Positions 26,189-35,252 of a DNA stretch of 64,000 nt are shown in pieces. Position 1 is the first letter of the stretch. The number at the start of each line of letters is the position of its first letter. Under the pieces are notes generated by a model. That model was not told where the DNA came from and searched no databases. It saw only the letters and a program-made list of their open reading frames with translations. A program made the position numbers and the translations under genes. Source of the stretch: Lactobacillus apis (lineage in GTDB: Bacteria; Bacillota; Bacilli; Lactobacillales; Lactobacillaceae); assembly GCF_002837055.1 (NCBI RefSeq), contig NZ_PDKP01000001.1, forward strand, positions 421,285-485,284, read 5' to 3'.

Positions 26189-27064
26189 TTAACCCAAATC
26201 AATCTTATCAATATCGATCATCCAGCCAATTGCAAACGATTTTTCACCCAAGTGCGTAGCAATTACCGGACTAAAAGTAGTGACAGAATAATTCTGGTTA
26301 GGGAACTCTTTCTCTATCCACTCTTTAGCTTCATTGACCTGCTCACTATCATTTGAGTCAATAATGAAAAGCTTGATTTTATCTTTATAAGGTAATTCAT
26401 CAATTTTTTGAGTAGTCAGCTTTTTAATTCTTGAAAAAGCACGCTTCATTGAGCGAATTTTCTCAAATGCAACGATATTACCGTCCTTAAAAGTTAACAG
26501 TGGTTTGATATTAAGCATTGAGCCGATAAATGCACCAGCATTACTTAAACGACCACCTCTACTAAGGTTATTCAAGTCATTAGGAACAAAAATTTCGTCA
26601 ATTGTGGAACGAATTTTTTCAACTCGTTCAAGGATGGTATCGAGATCTAACCCATTTTTAATCATTCTTGAAGTGGCCAAAACCAAATCACCTTGTAAAC
26701 GAACAGTCATTCTTGTATCAATTGGATGTAGATTATATTTTGGATGATTCTCCGCAATATTGCATAAAGTATGATAAAACCCAGAAATACCACTGGATAA
26801 AGTAATCGCAATGATTGCTTCATAGCCTTCATCATGTAATTCATCGAAAAGCTTAATCATATCGCCAATGCTTGGTTGAGAAGTCTTGGGAAAATCAGCC
26901 CCTTGTCTTTGCATTTCAAACAATTGATCAGGTGTGATATTGATATTTTCCAAGTACTCTTTTCCACCTATGATAATTGGAATAGGAACAACAACTATAT
27001 TGTTTTCTTCAGCTTCTTTTTTAGTAATAACGCTAGTACTATCAGTAACCAATGCAATTTTCAT
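26189..27064 (-). CDS. DegV family fatty-acid-binding protein (second copy)
   Basis: This 291-aa DegV paralogue shares the family motifs IALVTDSTSVI, ADFPKTSQPSIGDM, ITLSSGISGFYH, NLSRGGRLSNAGAFIGSMLNIKPLL and ATHLGEKSFAIGW. It is clearly diverged from the DegV at 761-1621, and multiple FakB paralogues with different acyl-chain preference are usual in Firmicutes. AAAGG upstream of ATG 27064 is a good ribosome site. A MarR-type regulator gene lies 73 bp upstream on the same strand; a fatty-acid link to that regulator is only a guess. Confidence 0.9.
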   Translation of the reverse strand: MKIALVTDSTSVITKKEAEENNIVVVPIPIIIGGKEYLENINITPDQLFEMQRQGADFPKTSQPSIGDMIKLFDELHDEGYEAIIAITLSSGISGFYHTLCNIAENHPKYNLHPIDTRMTVRLQGDLVLATSRMIKNGLDLDTILERVEKIRSTIDEIFVPNDLNNLSRGGRLSNAGAFIGSMLNIKPLLTFKDGNIVAFEKIRSMKRAFSRIKKLTTQKIDELPYKDKIKLFIIDSNDSEQVNEAKEWIEKEFPNQNYSVTTFSPVIATHLGEKSFAIGWMIDIDKIDLG

Positions 27065-27137
27065 CTAAATAACCTTTCGATTCTAATCTGTACAACATAG
27101 ATGAATTATAGCATAAAAAAACAAGTGGTTCGACTTT

Positions 27138-27551
27138 CTATTTAAGTGAATTCTTCTCTGCTTTTTTGACTAGTTTATTAAACATACCATTAAAAACTGA
27201 GATATCTTTATCAGAAAAACCAGCAAATAAGTTTGCTTCGATCTCTTTCAAAGAACTTTTGAGTTCTTTGATTTTGGCAATCCCTTTTTCATTAAGAACA
27301 ACAGTTTTACTAGAATCATTTTCTGAGCGAGTAATAATTACTAATTCAAGCGTTTTTTTCTGTTGTAGCTGTCTGCTCAATGTGGAAAGAGAGATTTTAA
27401 GCTTGTCAGCTAGGTCACCCATTTTGAGGGCAGTATTATTATTCTTGCCAAAATATAGCAGAATACGCGTTTGTGAAAGATTTAAGCCACATTTTTTACT
27501 AATAGTTTTTTTAATACTTTCTGCAATTGTACTAAAAGATAAAATATCCAT
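27138..27551 (-). CDS. MarR family transcriptional regulator
   Basis: This 137-aa protein has a MarR winged helix-turn-helix with LSQTRILLYFGKNNNTALKMGDLADKLKISLSTLSRQLQQK (residues about 24-64) and a wing LELVIITRSENDSSKTVVLNEKG. Flanking helices match the dimerisation regions of the family. The ligand is unknown. It reads the same way as the downstream degV. The 351-bp region before its start contains an inverted repeat that could be its own operator. Confidence 0.9.
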   Translation of the reverse strand: MDILSFSTIAESIKKTISKKCGLNLSQTRILLYFGKNNNTALKMGDLADKLKISLSTLSRQLQQKKTLELVIITRSENDSSKTVVLNEKGIAKIKELKSSLKEIEANLFAGFSDKDISVFNGMFNKLVKKAEKNSLK

Positions 27552-27667
27552 CTAACTACCTTTTTCTTATAAAGCAACAAATAAAAACAATTTCCTGTTA
27601 ATTCAATTTGTTAAAACGACCATCAGCATGAATGATATATGCCAAGTTGTGAAACAAATAAATCATA

Positions 27668-27688
27668 TGTAGCAATCAAATTGCTACA
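27668..27688. promoter_or_regulatory. Inverted repeat TGTAGCAA-N5-TTGCTACA in marR/rqcH intergenic region
   Basis: TGTAGCAA (27668-27675) and TTGCTACA (27681-27688) are perfect arms with a 5-nt spacer; a third TGTAGCAA lies at 27721-27728. The layout suits a dimeric MarR-type repressor. The remainder of this 351-bp region (27552-27902) holds the rqcH promoter and no gene that I can see. Confidence 0.5.
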
Positions 27689-27868
27689 AAAGCTGTTATA
27701 TTATTTTTAGCTTATAGTTATGTAGCAACGATAACCATAAATCTATATTACCAGTATATCTGCTTTTTGCAATAAATAATTTCGTAAGATCGATTAGTTA
27801 ATATAGTAATATTAGTATCTTATTTTCAGGTAGAGGCTACTTTCTTTAGATACTTATTTGTAAATAAT

Positions 27869-27877
27869 TGGTATAAT
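27869..27877 (+). promoter_or_regulatory. Extended -10 promoter of rqcH
   Basis: TGG followed directly by TATAAT (27872-27877) fits an extended -10 element, 25 bp before the gene start; no good -35 is seen, as is common for extended -10 promoters. Confidence 0.55.
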
Positions 27878-27902
27878 AGAAAGCGTATTTTGAGGTGATA
27901 TT

Positions 27903-29591
27903 ATGGCATTTGACGGATTGTTTATTCATAGTCTTTTAAAGAGTATTGAACCAGTTTTAACTGGTGGCAGGCTCTCAAAAATTTACCAGCCTTTTGATCA
28001 GGATCTGGTTTTAACTTTTCGAAAAGAACGAAAAAACTACCAATTACTTATTTCTGCAAACGCGCAGTATCCACGCTTCTATTTAACTAAGCAATCAATA
28101 AGTAATCCTGATAAGGCACCTACTTTTGTTATGGTGTTAAGGAAGTATCTTGAAGGATCAGTGCTTCAAGGAATTGATCAAGTTGGCGTAGATCGAATTG
28201 TAAACTTGCATTTTAGCAATCGGAACGAGCTTGGCGACCAAGTTAAACTAGTCTTATCGATTGAGTTAATGGGACGACACAGTAATGTTATTCTCTATAA
28301 TGAATATGATGGTCACATTATTGATTTGCTAAAACGAATTAACCCTGATGAAAATCGGGCTAGAATGTTGTTACCCAAAGCTAAATATGAACTACCACCA
28401 TTGAATCCTGGTGTTAATGGCTTTGAGTTAACTGAAGATGAATTTAATAAGCAAAAGTCAGAGCAAGAACCGCTAGCTTTTGCTCGCCAAATTGGTGGGC
28501 TTGATCGTGATGATAGGAATGAACTAACCGGTTATTTAGAAGATGATTACTCTTACTCATCTTTTTCAACTTTTATCGGTCAATTTGATAAAAGCGGAGC
28601 ATTCATCTTACAAACTCCGGAGCATAAACAAAAAATATTCTCGTACCTCCCCTACCATCTTGACTTAACTAAGGAACGCTCATATTCGGACATTAATGAA
28701 GCTCTAGAGGACTTTTATCTTGATCAAGCCAACCAGGATTGGGTTAAGCAAAAATCCGGTCAAATAGAGCGTCTAGTAAAGAATGAGCAAAAAAAGTTGA
28801 CCAAAAAAATTGGTAAACTAAATAAGCAATTGGATTTAGCTAAAAATTCTGAAGGTTACCGAATTCGAGGAGAAATTCTTAATGCCAACTTAAATCAGGT
28901 TAAACCAGGTATGACGAAAATCGAATTACCTAACTATTACGAAAATAATCAGCCGATTGAGATAAAGCTTGATGCTGCTCTTTCTCCTGCTCGAAACGGC
29001 CAAAAGTATTTTACACGTTATAAGAAGCTTCGTGATTCAATCAAACACGTCAAGGAACAAATTAAAATTGCTCAGGATAATTTAGCCTATTTTGATTCGG
29101 TACAAACTGCAATTGATAATGCTGAACCGCAAGATATTGACCAGATTACAGATGAGCTAACAGCTCAAGGCTATTTGAAAAAGCCACAAAAACAAAAGCG
29201 GAAGAAGAAAATATCAGAACGAAATTTGAATAAGTTTAAATTGTCCTCTGGAAAAACAGTCTTAGTTGGTAAAAACAATTATCAAAACGATTGGCTAACT
29301 TTAAAGAAGGCAAATAAGACTGACATCTGGTTTCACGTTAAGAATATTCCAGGCTCACATGTCATTTTGCAGGACGACGATCCAACTGATAAAGATATCG
29401 TGGAAGCAGCTGAAATTGCGGCTTACTTTTCAAAAGCTAAAAACTCAGCCCACGTGCAAGTTGATTATGTTCAAGATAAGCGTGTAAAGAAGCCAAATGG
29501 GGCAAAGCCAGGTTTTGTAATTTATACTGGGCAAAACTCAATTGAGGTAACCCCAGAAGAAGAACGTGTTTTAAGTAAAAGAATAGACTAA
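27903..29591 (+). CDS. rqcH: Rqc2/RqcH family ribosome quality control protein (NFACT, fibronectin-binding homologue)
   Basis: This 562-aa NFACT protein is the bacterial Rqc2 homologue. In Bacillus, RqcH binds stalled 50S-peptidyl-tRNA complexes and adds C-terminal alanine tails that mark the peptide for degradation. Seen are the N-terminal NFACT-N domain (MAFDGLFIHSLLKSIEPVLTGGRLSKIYQP, FRKERKNYQLLISANAQYPR), a central coiled coil (about 290-420) and the C-terminal NFACT-R domain with DIWFHVKNIPGSHVIL. Older annotations call it fibronectin-binding protein A. The gene is monocistronic and followed by a strong terminator convergent with carB. Confidence 0.93.
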   Translation: MAFDGLFIHSLLKSIEPVLTGGRLSKIYQPFDQDLVLTFRKERKNYQLLISANAQYPRFYLTKQSISNPDKAPTFVMVLRKYLEGSVLQGIDQVGVDRIVNLHFSNRNELGDQVKLVLSIELMGRHSNVILYNEYDGHIIDLLKRINPDENRARMLLPKAKYELPPLNPGVNGFELTEDEFNKQKSEQEPLAFARQIGGLDRDDRNELTGYLEDDYSYSSFSTFIGQFDKSGAFILQTPEHKQKIFSYLPYHLDLTKERSYSDINEALEDFYLDQANQDWVKQKSGQIERLVKNEQKKLTKKIGKLNKQLDLAKNSEGYRIRGEILNANLNQVKPGMTKIELPNYYENNQPIEIKLDAALSPARNGQKYFTRYKKLRDSIKHVKEQIKIAQDNLAYFDSVQTAIDNAEPQDIDQITDELTAQGYLKKPQKQKRKKKISERNLNKFKLSSGKTVLVGKNNYQNDWLTLKKANKTDIWFHVKNIPGSHVILQDDDPTDKDIVEAAEIAAYFSKAKNSAHVQVDYVQDKRVKKPNGAKPGFVIYTGQNSIEVTPEEERVLSKRID

Positions 29592-29621
29592 AAAAGAGGA
29601 TAATCATTTATCCTCTTTTTT
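29590..29621. terminator. Bidirectional terminator between rqcH and carB
   Basis: AAAAAGAGGATAA (29591-29603) pairs with TTATCCTCTTTTT (29608-29620) with a short loop; A run upstream and T run downstream allow use on both strands. Confidence 0.85.
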
Positions 29622-29637
29622 GCTTAAAGTTAAGTTT

Positions 29638-32600
29638 TTAAATTGGTTGAGTGGTTAGTGACAATGATTCAAGAACCCTTAAGATTAATTCTGTTGTTTC
29701 AATACTTGAAAGTACCGGAATATGAATATTTAAAGCTTCATCGCGAATTCTTGTTGCATCTCCGCTAGCTGAATCAGATAAATCGGTAATATTGACTACC
29801 ATGACAATTTTTCGCTGTCGTATTTTGTCTAACAGACTATTTGAGTCTGAATGAATTTTACTTACCACTCCAGTAGTAATCCCTGCTTCAGCCAAGCAAT
29901 TAGCAGTTCCTTCTGTGGCAATTATCTTAAAACCAAGCTGATAAAAGCGTTTAGCAAGCTCAGTCATTTTCTTTTTATCGGCATCACGCACTGACATGAA
30001 AATTGTACCAAAACTAGGAATATGAATACCACTTGCTTCGTATCCTTTATAGAGTGCCTTAGACAGTGCAGTATCACGTCCCATAACGGATCCAGAAGAT
30101 TTCATTTTGGAGTCAAAGGTGTTCTCACTATGATAGTCGATGTATGAGAACACTGGCATTTTAACATAAATGAAGTTATTGGAGTGCCATAAGCCTCGTT
30201 CATAATCTAGCTCATTTAAGTTTTTACCAGTTAAAACTTCAGTAGCACATGCTGTAATGTCCTTGCCCAAAGCCTGGGTTAAAAAAGCAACATTGTGGCC
30301 GGCATATGGCTTTATCTGTAACAAATAAACATTGTCTTTAACAATTAAGAAATGGAGTGTAAAAATTCCCCGTAGTTTAATTTGTTTTATTAAGTTAGTG
30401 GTATATTCAGTCAAACGTTTTTGGTCTCGTGTAGACAGATTTTGTGGCTTAAACACAGCAATTGAATCAGAAGCATGAGAACCACTTTGTTCTAGGTGCT
30501 CGATAATACCTGGTATAGCAACGTTTTCACCATCTGATATGGCAGTAATTTCATACTTATTGCCTTCAATAAAATGTGACAATGAAATTTTGGATAACTG
30601 ATTTTCATTCAAATACTTTTCCAAAGCCGGTTTATCATAAACAACTGCAGATTTTTGCTTTACACCTTGGCTATTGAAACCACCAATTAAAAGTGGAAAA
30701 TTATTTTCTTCGATAAATTTTTCTCCAGCTTTTTGATCTAAAGTGGTTATCATTTGGGTTTGCCTTAGTGAGTCTAATGAAGAATTTAAGACTTGCTCAA
30801 TTCGATCTTTGGGATTAACGTCTCCCGTTCCTAGAATACTCAAGCCATTGTTCATCAATCTTTTTGCTAAGCCACTAATTTCTTTGCCTGAAAATTGAAG
30901 GAGAACTTCTTTAATCCCTTCTTTCTCGGCAATATGAACAATATTTTCAACTGTGATAGGTTCAAAATAGACTTTATCAGCTTTTTGATAGCTGGTAGCA
31001 ACAGATTCGTCATTATTGGAAATAATTACAGTGTCATATTTATTATTATGTAAAGTATCTATTGCATGACTTACCATGTAATCAAATTCACTAGTAACTG
31101 ATACCTGTGAAGGCAACATTCCAACGATTAGTATTTTCTTTTTTGAATCTAACTGGATTGATTCATCTTGTACGCCGAAAGCACTATAAAAAGCGTGCAC
31201 CTTTGGTTCATAAACACCAGCTGAACCGTCTATTTGCAAATAAGCTGGCTTTAATTGGAGCCGTTTGATTCGCTTCTCTACTTCTTTTAAGCTGATTCCA
31301 GTTAAATCTGAAATCAACAGGTTACGGAAACCTCTCTTTTTTGCTTCGATTAACAAGTCGTCAGTAACTTCTTCTTCGGCTAATTGACGACCAAGATGCG
31401 CAAGATGTTCAAATTTTTGATAATAGACGGGATGGATGCTGATGATTTTTTGCAAATCCTGGTATGTAAAGCCTTTAGAGATTGCAGCTAATAACTTAAT
31501 TAAGTGAAGCTCATCAGGATGAAGTAAATCTTCAATTATGTCCGCGTCATTTTTTGCTATTTCTTTACGGAACTCATTAATTGCAATTTTGACATTAACG
31601 GTTGATGCTAAACCCTTTAGAAAAGCTGATTCAAAATTTTGGCCAATTCCGATTGCTTCCCCACTCGCCTGCATTTGACTACCAAGTTGATAATGGTTAG
31701 TGCCAGACTGAGTTAACGACCAAAATGGCAATCTGATTGCTATTTTATCCTGTGCTGGCTCAATCGCTGCGTTGAGTCCAGACATTGGATCTGTGATTTC
31801 ATTTAGATGGTAGCCAATAGCTACTTTGCAAACAACATAACCTAAACTATATAAGCCAATTCTTTGTGACCAAATTGCGCTACGAGTTAGTCGTGGTTTA
31901 ATGGACAGGACGCGCACCGCAAAATTGGTACCATCATGTTTGACCGCAAAATGAATGTTTAAAATCCCAACAATGTTCAGATTAGCAACAATTTTTTTGG
32001 CGATTTTTCTCAAAGTTTGGACTTGGTCATTATTAAGCGTTAAAGCAGGCATTACTGCTGCTGAATCGCCAGAGTCAATGGAAACTGGTTCAATATTGTC
32101 CGCCAAACTAGTAAATAAAACATTGCCATTACTATCTCGGATAATATTGAGAATGATTTCTTCCCAATTAGAAAGATCTTCAGTTAAATAGTAGCGATTT
32201 TCAGGAAAATCTTCATTTTGACGCTCTTCTTTAAGATAGTCTGCAATATCTTGCGCATTATCAAAAAGCATTTTTTTATCGTCTAAGTATGGCTTTTCCT
32301 TAATTAACAGAACAGGATAACTAACTTGTTCTGTTAGTTGCTTTTCAATTTCATCTGCTGTAAGCCCAGATAATTTTAAGTATCTGCTGGCTGAAATTCC
32401 GTTTTTAGTTAAAAAAGCGGTCATCTTCTCTTCTGTATTAACTTGAAGAGTCTGTTCATTAATCGTAAGTAACCGAATACCCATTTGACTCAGAATGCCA
32501 TCGCTTACCAATTCACGTGTGACTTTTATTCCCATCGTGGAGCCATAAGCTGAGATAATGGCACTCGGCTCTTCCATCCGGATAATTCGTTTTAAGAAAT

Positions 32601-32814
32601 CCAGTGTCATAGGTTCCAAGTAGGTTGTCACTTTAGGCTTTTTGTCAGTTGAAACTGTTGCAGGGTTTGGATTTACCAGAACAACCTGAATATCATCTTC
32701 AACTAGTGCTTTGATTGCGTCACTAATTAAAATGTCGGTTTCAGAAACACTACCAATTAAGGTGGGTCCTGATCCAATGATGAGTACTTTATTTAAATCA
32801 TTATCTAAAGGCAT
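29638..32814 (-). CDS. carB: CarB-like large-subunit homologue lacking ATP/Mg-binding residues (probable pseudoenzyme)
   Basis: The 1058-aa frame is intact and aligns over its full length with carbamoyl phosphate synthetase large subunit (two ATP-grasp halves, linker, C-terminal MGS-like domain with IIATEGTANCLAEAGI). Residues that bind Mg-ATP are gone in both halves. Compared with E. coli CarB: Q285 to H288, E299 to S304, N301 to K306, R129 to K130 and R169 to K172. In the second half, Q829 becomes H821, E841 Q833, N843 K835 and R845 Y837. Both glycine-rich loops are also lost (LIKEKPYLDDKK and LLIGGFNSQGVKQ). The regulatory domain is kept. Synthetase activity is therefore unlikely. It is the last gene of fhs-lspA-rluD-carA-carB. 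Confidence 0.88.
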   Translation of the reverse strand: MPLDNDLNKVLIIGSGPTLIGSVSETDILISDAIKALVEDDIQVVLVNPNPATVSTDKKPKVTTYLEPMTLDFLKRIIRMEEPSAIISAYGSTMGIKVTRELVSDGILSQMGIRLLTINEQTLQVNTEEKMTAFLTKNGISASRYLKLSGLTADEIEKQLTEQVSYPVLLIKEKPYLDDKKMLFDNAQDIADYLKEERQNEDFPENRYYLTEDLSNWEEIILNIIRDSNGNVLFTSLADNIEPVSIDSGDSAAVMPALTLNNDQVQTLRKIAKKIVANLNIVGILNIHFAVKHDGTNFAVRVLSIKPRLTRSAIWSQRIGLYSLGYVVCKVAIGYHLNEITDPMSGLNAAIEPAQDKIAIRLPFWSLTQSGTNHYQLGSQMQASGEAIGIGQNFESAFLKGLASTVNVKIAINEFRKEIAKNDADIIEDLLHPDELHLIKLLAAISKGFTYQDLQKIISIHPVYYQKFEHLAHLGRQLAEEEVTDDLLIEAKKRGFRNLLISDLTGISLKEVEKRIKRLQLKPAYLQIDGSAGVYEPKVHAFYSAFGVQDESIQLDSKKKILIVGMLPSQVSVTSEFDYMVSHAIDTLHNNKYDTVIISNNDESVATSYQKADKVYFEPITVENIVHIAEKEGIKEVLLQFSGKEISGLAKRLMNNGLSILGTGDVNPKDRIEQVLNSSLDSLRQTQMITTLDQKAGEKFIEENNFPLLIGGFNSQGVKQKSAVVYDKPALEKYLNENQLSKISLSHFIEGNKYEITAISDGENVAIPGIIEHLEQSGSHASDSIAVFKPQNLSTRDQKRLTEYTTNLIKQIKLRGIFTLHFLIVKDNVYLLQIKPYAGHNVAFLTQALGKDITACATEVLTGKNLNELDYERGLWHSNNFIYVKMPVFSYIDYHSENTFDSKMKSSGSVMGRDTALSKALYKGYEASGIHIPSFGTIFMSVRDADKKKMTELAKRFYQLGFKIIATEGTANCLAEAGITTGVVSKIHSDSNSLLDKIRQRKIVMVVNITDLSDSASGDATRIRDEALNIHIPVLSSIETTELILRVLESLSLTTQPI

Positions 32815-32816
32815 AA

Positions 32817-33872
32817 TTACACCATCATCTTTATAAAACTGTCAAAAATTTCCAGTGCATCTAGACTACCAGGAGCCCCTTCTGCATTAAAAGCAGTAGC
32901 AATTACCTTTTCTTTTTTACTACTAAAACCAGCTATTAGATTACTATGTAAATCAAGATATGATTGGTCAAGTTCTAGTTGAATACTAGCAGGTGCGACT
33001 AACTGGTCAATATTCATTGCAGTTTGCCAAATTTTGTTTGAATGTTGCTCAATCACTGGAAAATTAGTTCCATTGTAAGTCCTGGATAAATTGACAAGTT
33101 CAAAATTCAAATAATCACTCAACGCCAAAAAGCCTAAGCCAATTCCCCATAATGGAGATTTACCATAAAAGGCTTCAAAAATAGGGCTGAGAGTAGGACT
33201 AACTTCTTCAACTTTACCGGGACCACCTGAAACAATGATACCATCTGGCCGCAAATTTTTAATATCAGGTACAGAAACGTCATATGGTAAAACGGTTGCG
33301 TTTATTTTTCTCAAAGATAATTCGCGCAGCATTGAATGCTTCAAACCCAAATCAATGATTGCTACAGTCTTACCAACATTTGGTACAGCATACGGATTTT
33401 TAGTAGAAACACTTGCAGACTTATTCTTTGGTAGAACTAAGGCTTTGATTTGATCAAAAGCATGTTCATCGTCAGTATCCATAATTGAAGCTTTAATTGT
33501 TTTTTCTTTAACTAAGCGATGGACAAGAGCCCTGGTATCAATATTCGAAATTGCAGGAATATTCTTTTCCTTTAAAAAAGAATCAAGATCTTGAAAATTC
33601 TCACTATCAGAAATATTTTTAGCCACATCGTTGACAATAATGCCTTTTACTGTGGGATTAATACTCTCATAGTCAATAGCATTAATTCCGTTACTACCAA
33701 TCATAGGGGTAGTAAAAACCAGAATCTTACCGGCATTGGTCGGATCTGTTAACGCTTCTTGATATCCAAAGTTGCTCGTTTGAATTGCTAATTCACCAGT
33801 TGAAATAATTGAGGCGCCAAAGCCTTCTCCAGCAAATGAACTACCATCTTCAAGAATTAAAAATCGCTTCAT
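32817..33872 (-). CDS. carA: CarA-like small-subunit homologue lacking glutaminase Cys and His (probable pseudoenzyme)
   Basis: This 351-aa frame aligns over its full length with the glutamine-hydrolysing small subunit of carbamoyl phosphate synthetase: N-terminal CPSase domain (LILEDGSSFAGEGFG, NIPAISNIDTRALV) and C-terminal class I amidotransferase fold (PDGIIVSGGPG). The canonical nucleophile motif GICLGHQ is GIGLGFL here, so Cys is Gly245 and His is Phe248. The canonical HPE motif is NAE, so the catalytic His is Asn329; Glu331 remains. Without Cys and His it cannot hydrolyse glutamine. It follows rluD by 4 bp and precedes carB by 2 bp, so the pair is translationally coupled and presumably forms a complex. 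Confidence 0.88.
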   Translation of the reverse strand: MKRFLILEDGSSFAGEGFGASIISTGELAIQTSNFGYQEALTDPTNAGKILVFTTPMIGSNGINAIDYESINPTVKGIIVNDVAKNISDSENFQDLDSFLKEKNIPAISNIDTRALVHRLVKEKTIKASIMDTDDEHAFDQIKALVLPKNKSASVSTKNPYAVPNVGKTVAIIDLGLKHSMLRELSLRKINATVLPYDVSVPDIKNLRPDGIIVSGGPGKVEEVSPTLSPIFEAFYGKSPLWGIGLGFLALSDYLNFELVNLSRTYNGTNFPVIEQHSNKIWQTAMNIDQLVAPASIQLELDQSYLDLHSNLIAGFSSKKEKVIATAFNAEGAPGSLDALEIFDSFIKMMV

Positions 33873-33876
33873 TTAA

Positions 33877-34785
33877 TCACTTAGTTTCTCTTAGTTCGGT
33901 TAGTTTCTGAGTAAAAATTTTTGGAGGATCAACTTTGAATTCTAGCCACTGATTTGTTTTAGGATGATTAAAACCTAAGACTGCAGCATGTAAAAATTGA
34001 CCATGCCCTTTTAAGGTATGATGCGGTCCATACAACGGATCGCCTGCTACTGGGTGCCCAATATACGCTAAATGAACCCTAATTTGGTGTGTCCTTCCAG
34101 TTTCAAGTTGACATTGAATCAAACTATAATTTTGAAATTGTTCTAAAACCGTAAAATGAGTAACAGCATTTTTACCAGTTTCAGTTACAGCCATTTTCTT
34201 TCGATTAAAATGATCTCTACCAATTGGAGCATCAACTAAGCCTGAATTTTCACCAAAATTACCATGAACAATTGCAAGATATAAACGTTTATTTGTTTTG
34301 TGCGCTAATTGTTCTTCTAAACACTCACGTGCCTGAGCATTTTTAGCAATCATTAATAAGCCTGAAGTATCCTTATCAATTCGATGAACTATCCCAGGTC
34401 TAAAACCTTCAGGACTAGCTGCTAAATCTTTGGTATGGAACAACAATGCATTGACTAATGTATGATCGGGATGTCCCGCTGAAGGATGAACGACAATGCC
34501 TTGCGGCTTATTAACCACTATAACGTCTTCATCTTCATAAACAATGTCCAATGGGATATTTTCCGGATCAATTGATAATGGTTTCAGTGCAGGAACATCG
34601 ACAACGATATGATCGCCTTGTTGAACTTTATACGAAACTTTTTCGTTAACGCCGTTTACAAGAATATGGTTTTCTTTAACCAGTTCCTTGATTCGTGTGC
34701 GTGATAAAGTGCTTATTTTTTCAGCAATAAACTTATCTAAACGTTCATTTTCGTTTGCGACTTCTAATTCATATCTTTCAGGCAT
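33877..34785 (-). CDS. rluD: RluA/RluD family ribosomal RNA pseudouridine synthase
   Basis: This 302-aa protein has an N-terminal S4 RNA-binding domain (RLDKFIAEKISTLSRTRIKELVKENHILVNG, residues about 15-45) and an RluA-type catalytic domain with GIVHRIDKDTSGL, where Asp137 of HRID is the nucleophile. TGRTHQIRVHLAYIGHPVAGDPLYG near 230-255 is the second family signature. The exact uridine target is not certain from sequence (RluD-like and YlyB-like members sit here). The ATG shares one base with the lspA stop. The lspA-rluD-pyr order matches Bacillus. Confidence 0.93.
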   Translation of the reverse strand: MPERYELEVANENERLDKFIAEKISTLSRTRIKELVKENHILVNGVNEKVSYKVQQGDHIVVDVPALKPLSIDPENIPLDIVYEDEDVIVVNKPQGIVVHPSAGHPDHTLVNALLFHTKDLAASPEGFRPGIVHRIDKDTSGLLMIAKNAQARECLEEQLAHKTNKRLYLAIVHGNFGENSGLVDAPIGRDHFNRKKMAVTETGKNAVTHFTVLEQFQNYSLIQCQLETGRTHQIRVHLAYIGHPVAGDPLYGPHHTLKGHGQFLHAAVLGFNHPKTNQWLEFKVDPPKIFTQKLTELRETK

Positions 34786-35243
34786 TAGTTTTTATCACTT
34801 TCATCAAAAAAGAGTAGGTAAATAAATACCAGAACAATACCAACAGTAATTGCAGAATCCGCAAGATTAAAAATATTAAAGTGAATGAAATCGACTTGAA
34901 TCATGTCTATAACATATTTCAAATGAATACGGTCAATCAAGTTGCCAATAATACCACCTAAAACCAAAGCAATACCAAACTTAAATAATTTGCTATGAAC
35001 ATTGGCTTTAAATAGATAGTAAAGGCATACGAAAATCGCAATGGCACTGATAATGTAAAAGAGCCACATTTGACCAGTCAGAATATTCCAAGCTGCTCCA
35101 CTATTTTGAAGATAATTAAAAGATAGAATGCCAGGAATAATCTGATGGACTTCACCGACTTCATAATTAGTGGCGATAAAATGCTTAAGAACTTGATCGC
35201 CGCTAACGACAACCGCAGTAATAATAAGGTATAAAAAACTCAT
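34785..35243 (-). CDS. lspA: Lipoprotein signal peptidase (signal peptidase II)
   Basis: LspA cleaves the signal peptide of prolipoproteins in the membrane. The 152-aa protein has four hydrophobic segments and the active-site regions NLIDRIHLKYVIDM (D113) and FNLADSAITVG (D129). The first gene after fhs (9-bp gap), it overlaps rluD by one base, indicating a single transcript from fhs. Confidence 0.95.
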   Translation of the reverse strand: MSFLYLIITAVVVSGDQVLKHFIATNYEVGEVHQIIPGILSFNYLQNSGAAWNILTGQMWLFYIISAIAIFVCLYYLFKANVHSKLFKFGIALVLGGIIGNLIDRIHLKYVIDMIQVDFIHFNIFNLADSAITVGIVLVFIYLLFFDESDKN

Positions 35244-35252
35244 ACTTTAAAC

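Noticed and set aside
29638-33872. carA-carB as ordinary pseudogenes
   Set aside because: Both frames are full length without stops or frameshifts, with coupled spacing, and the same residues are replaced in both CarB halves; decay would leave breaks.
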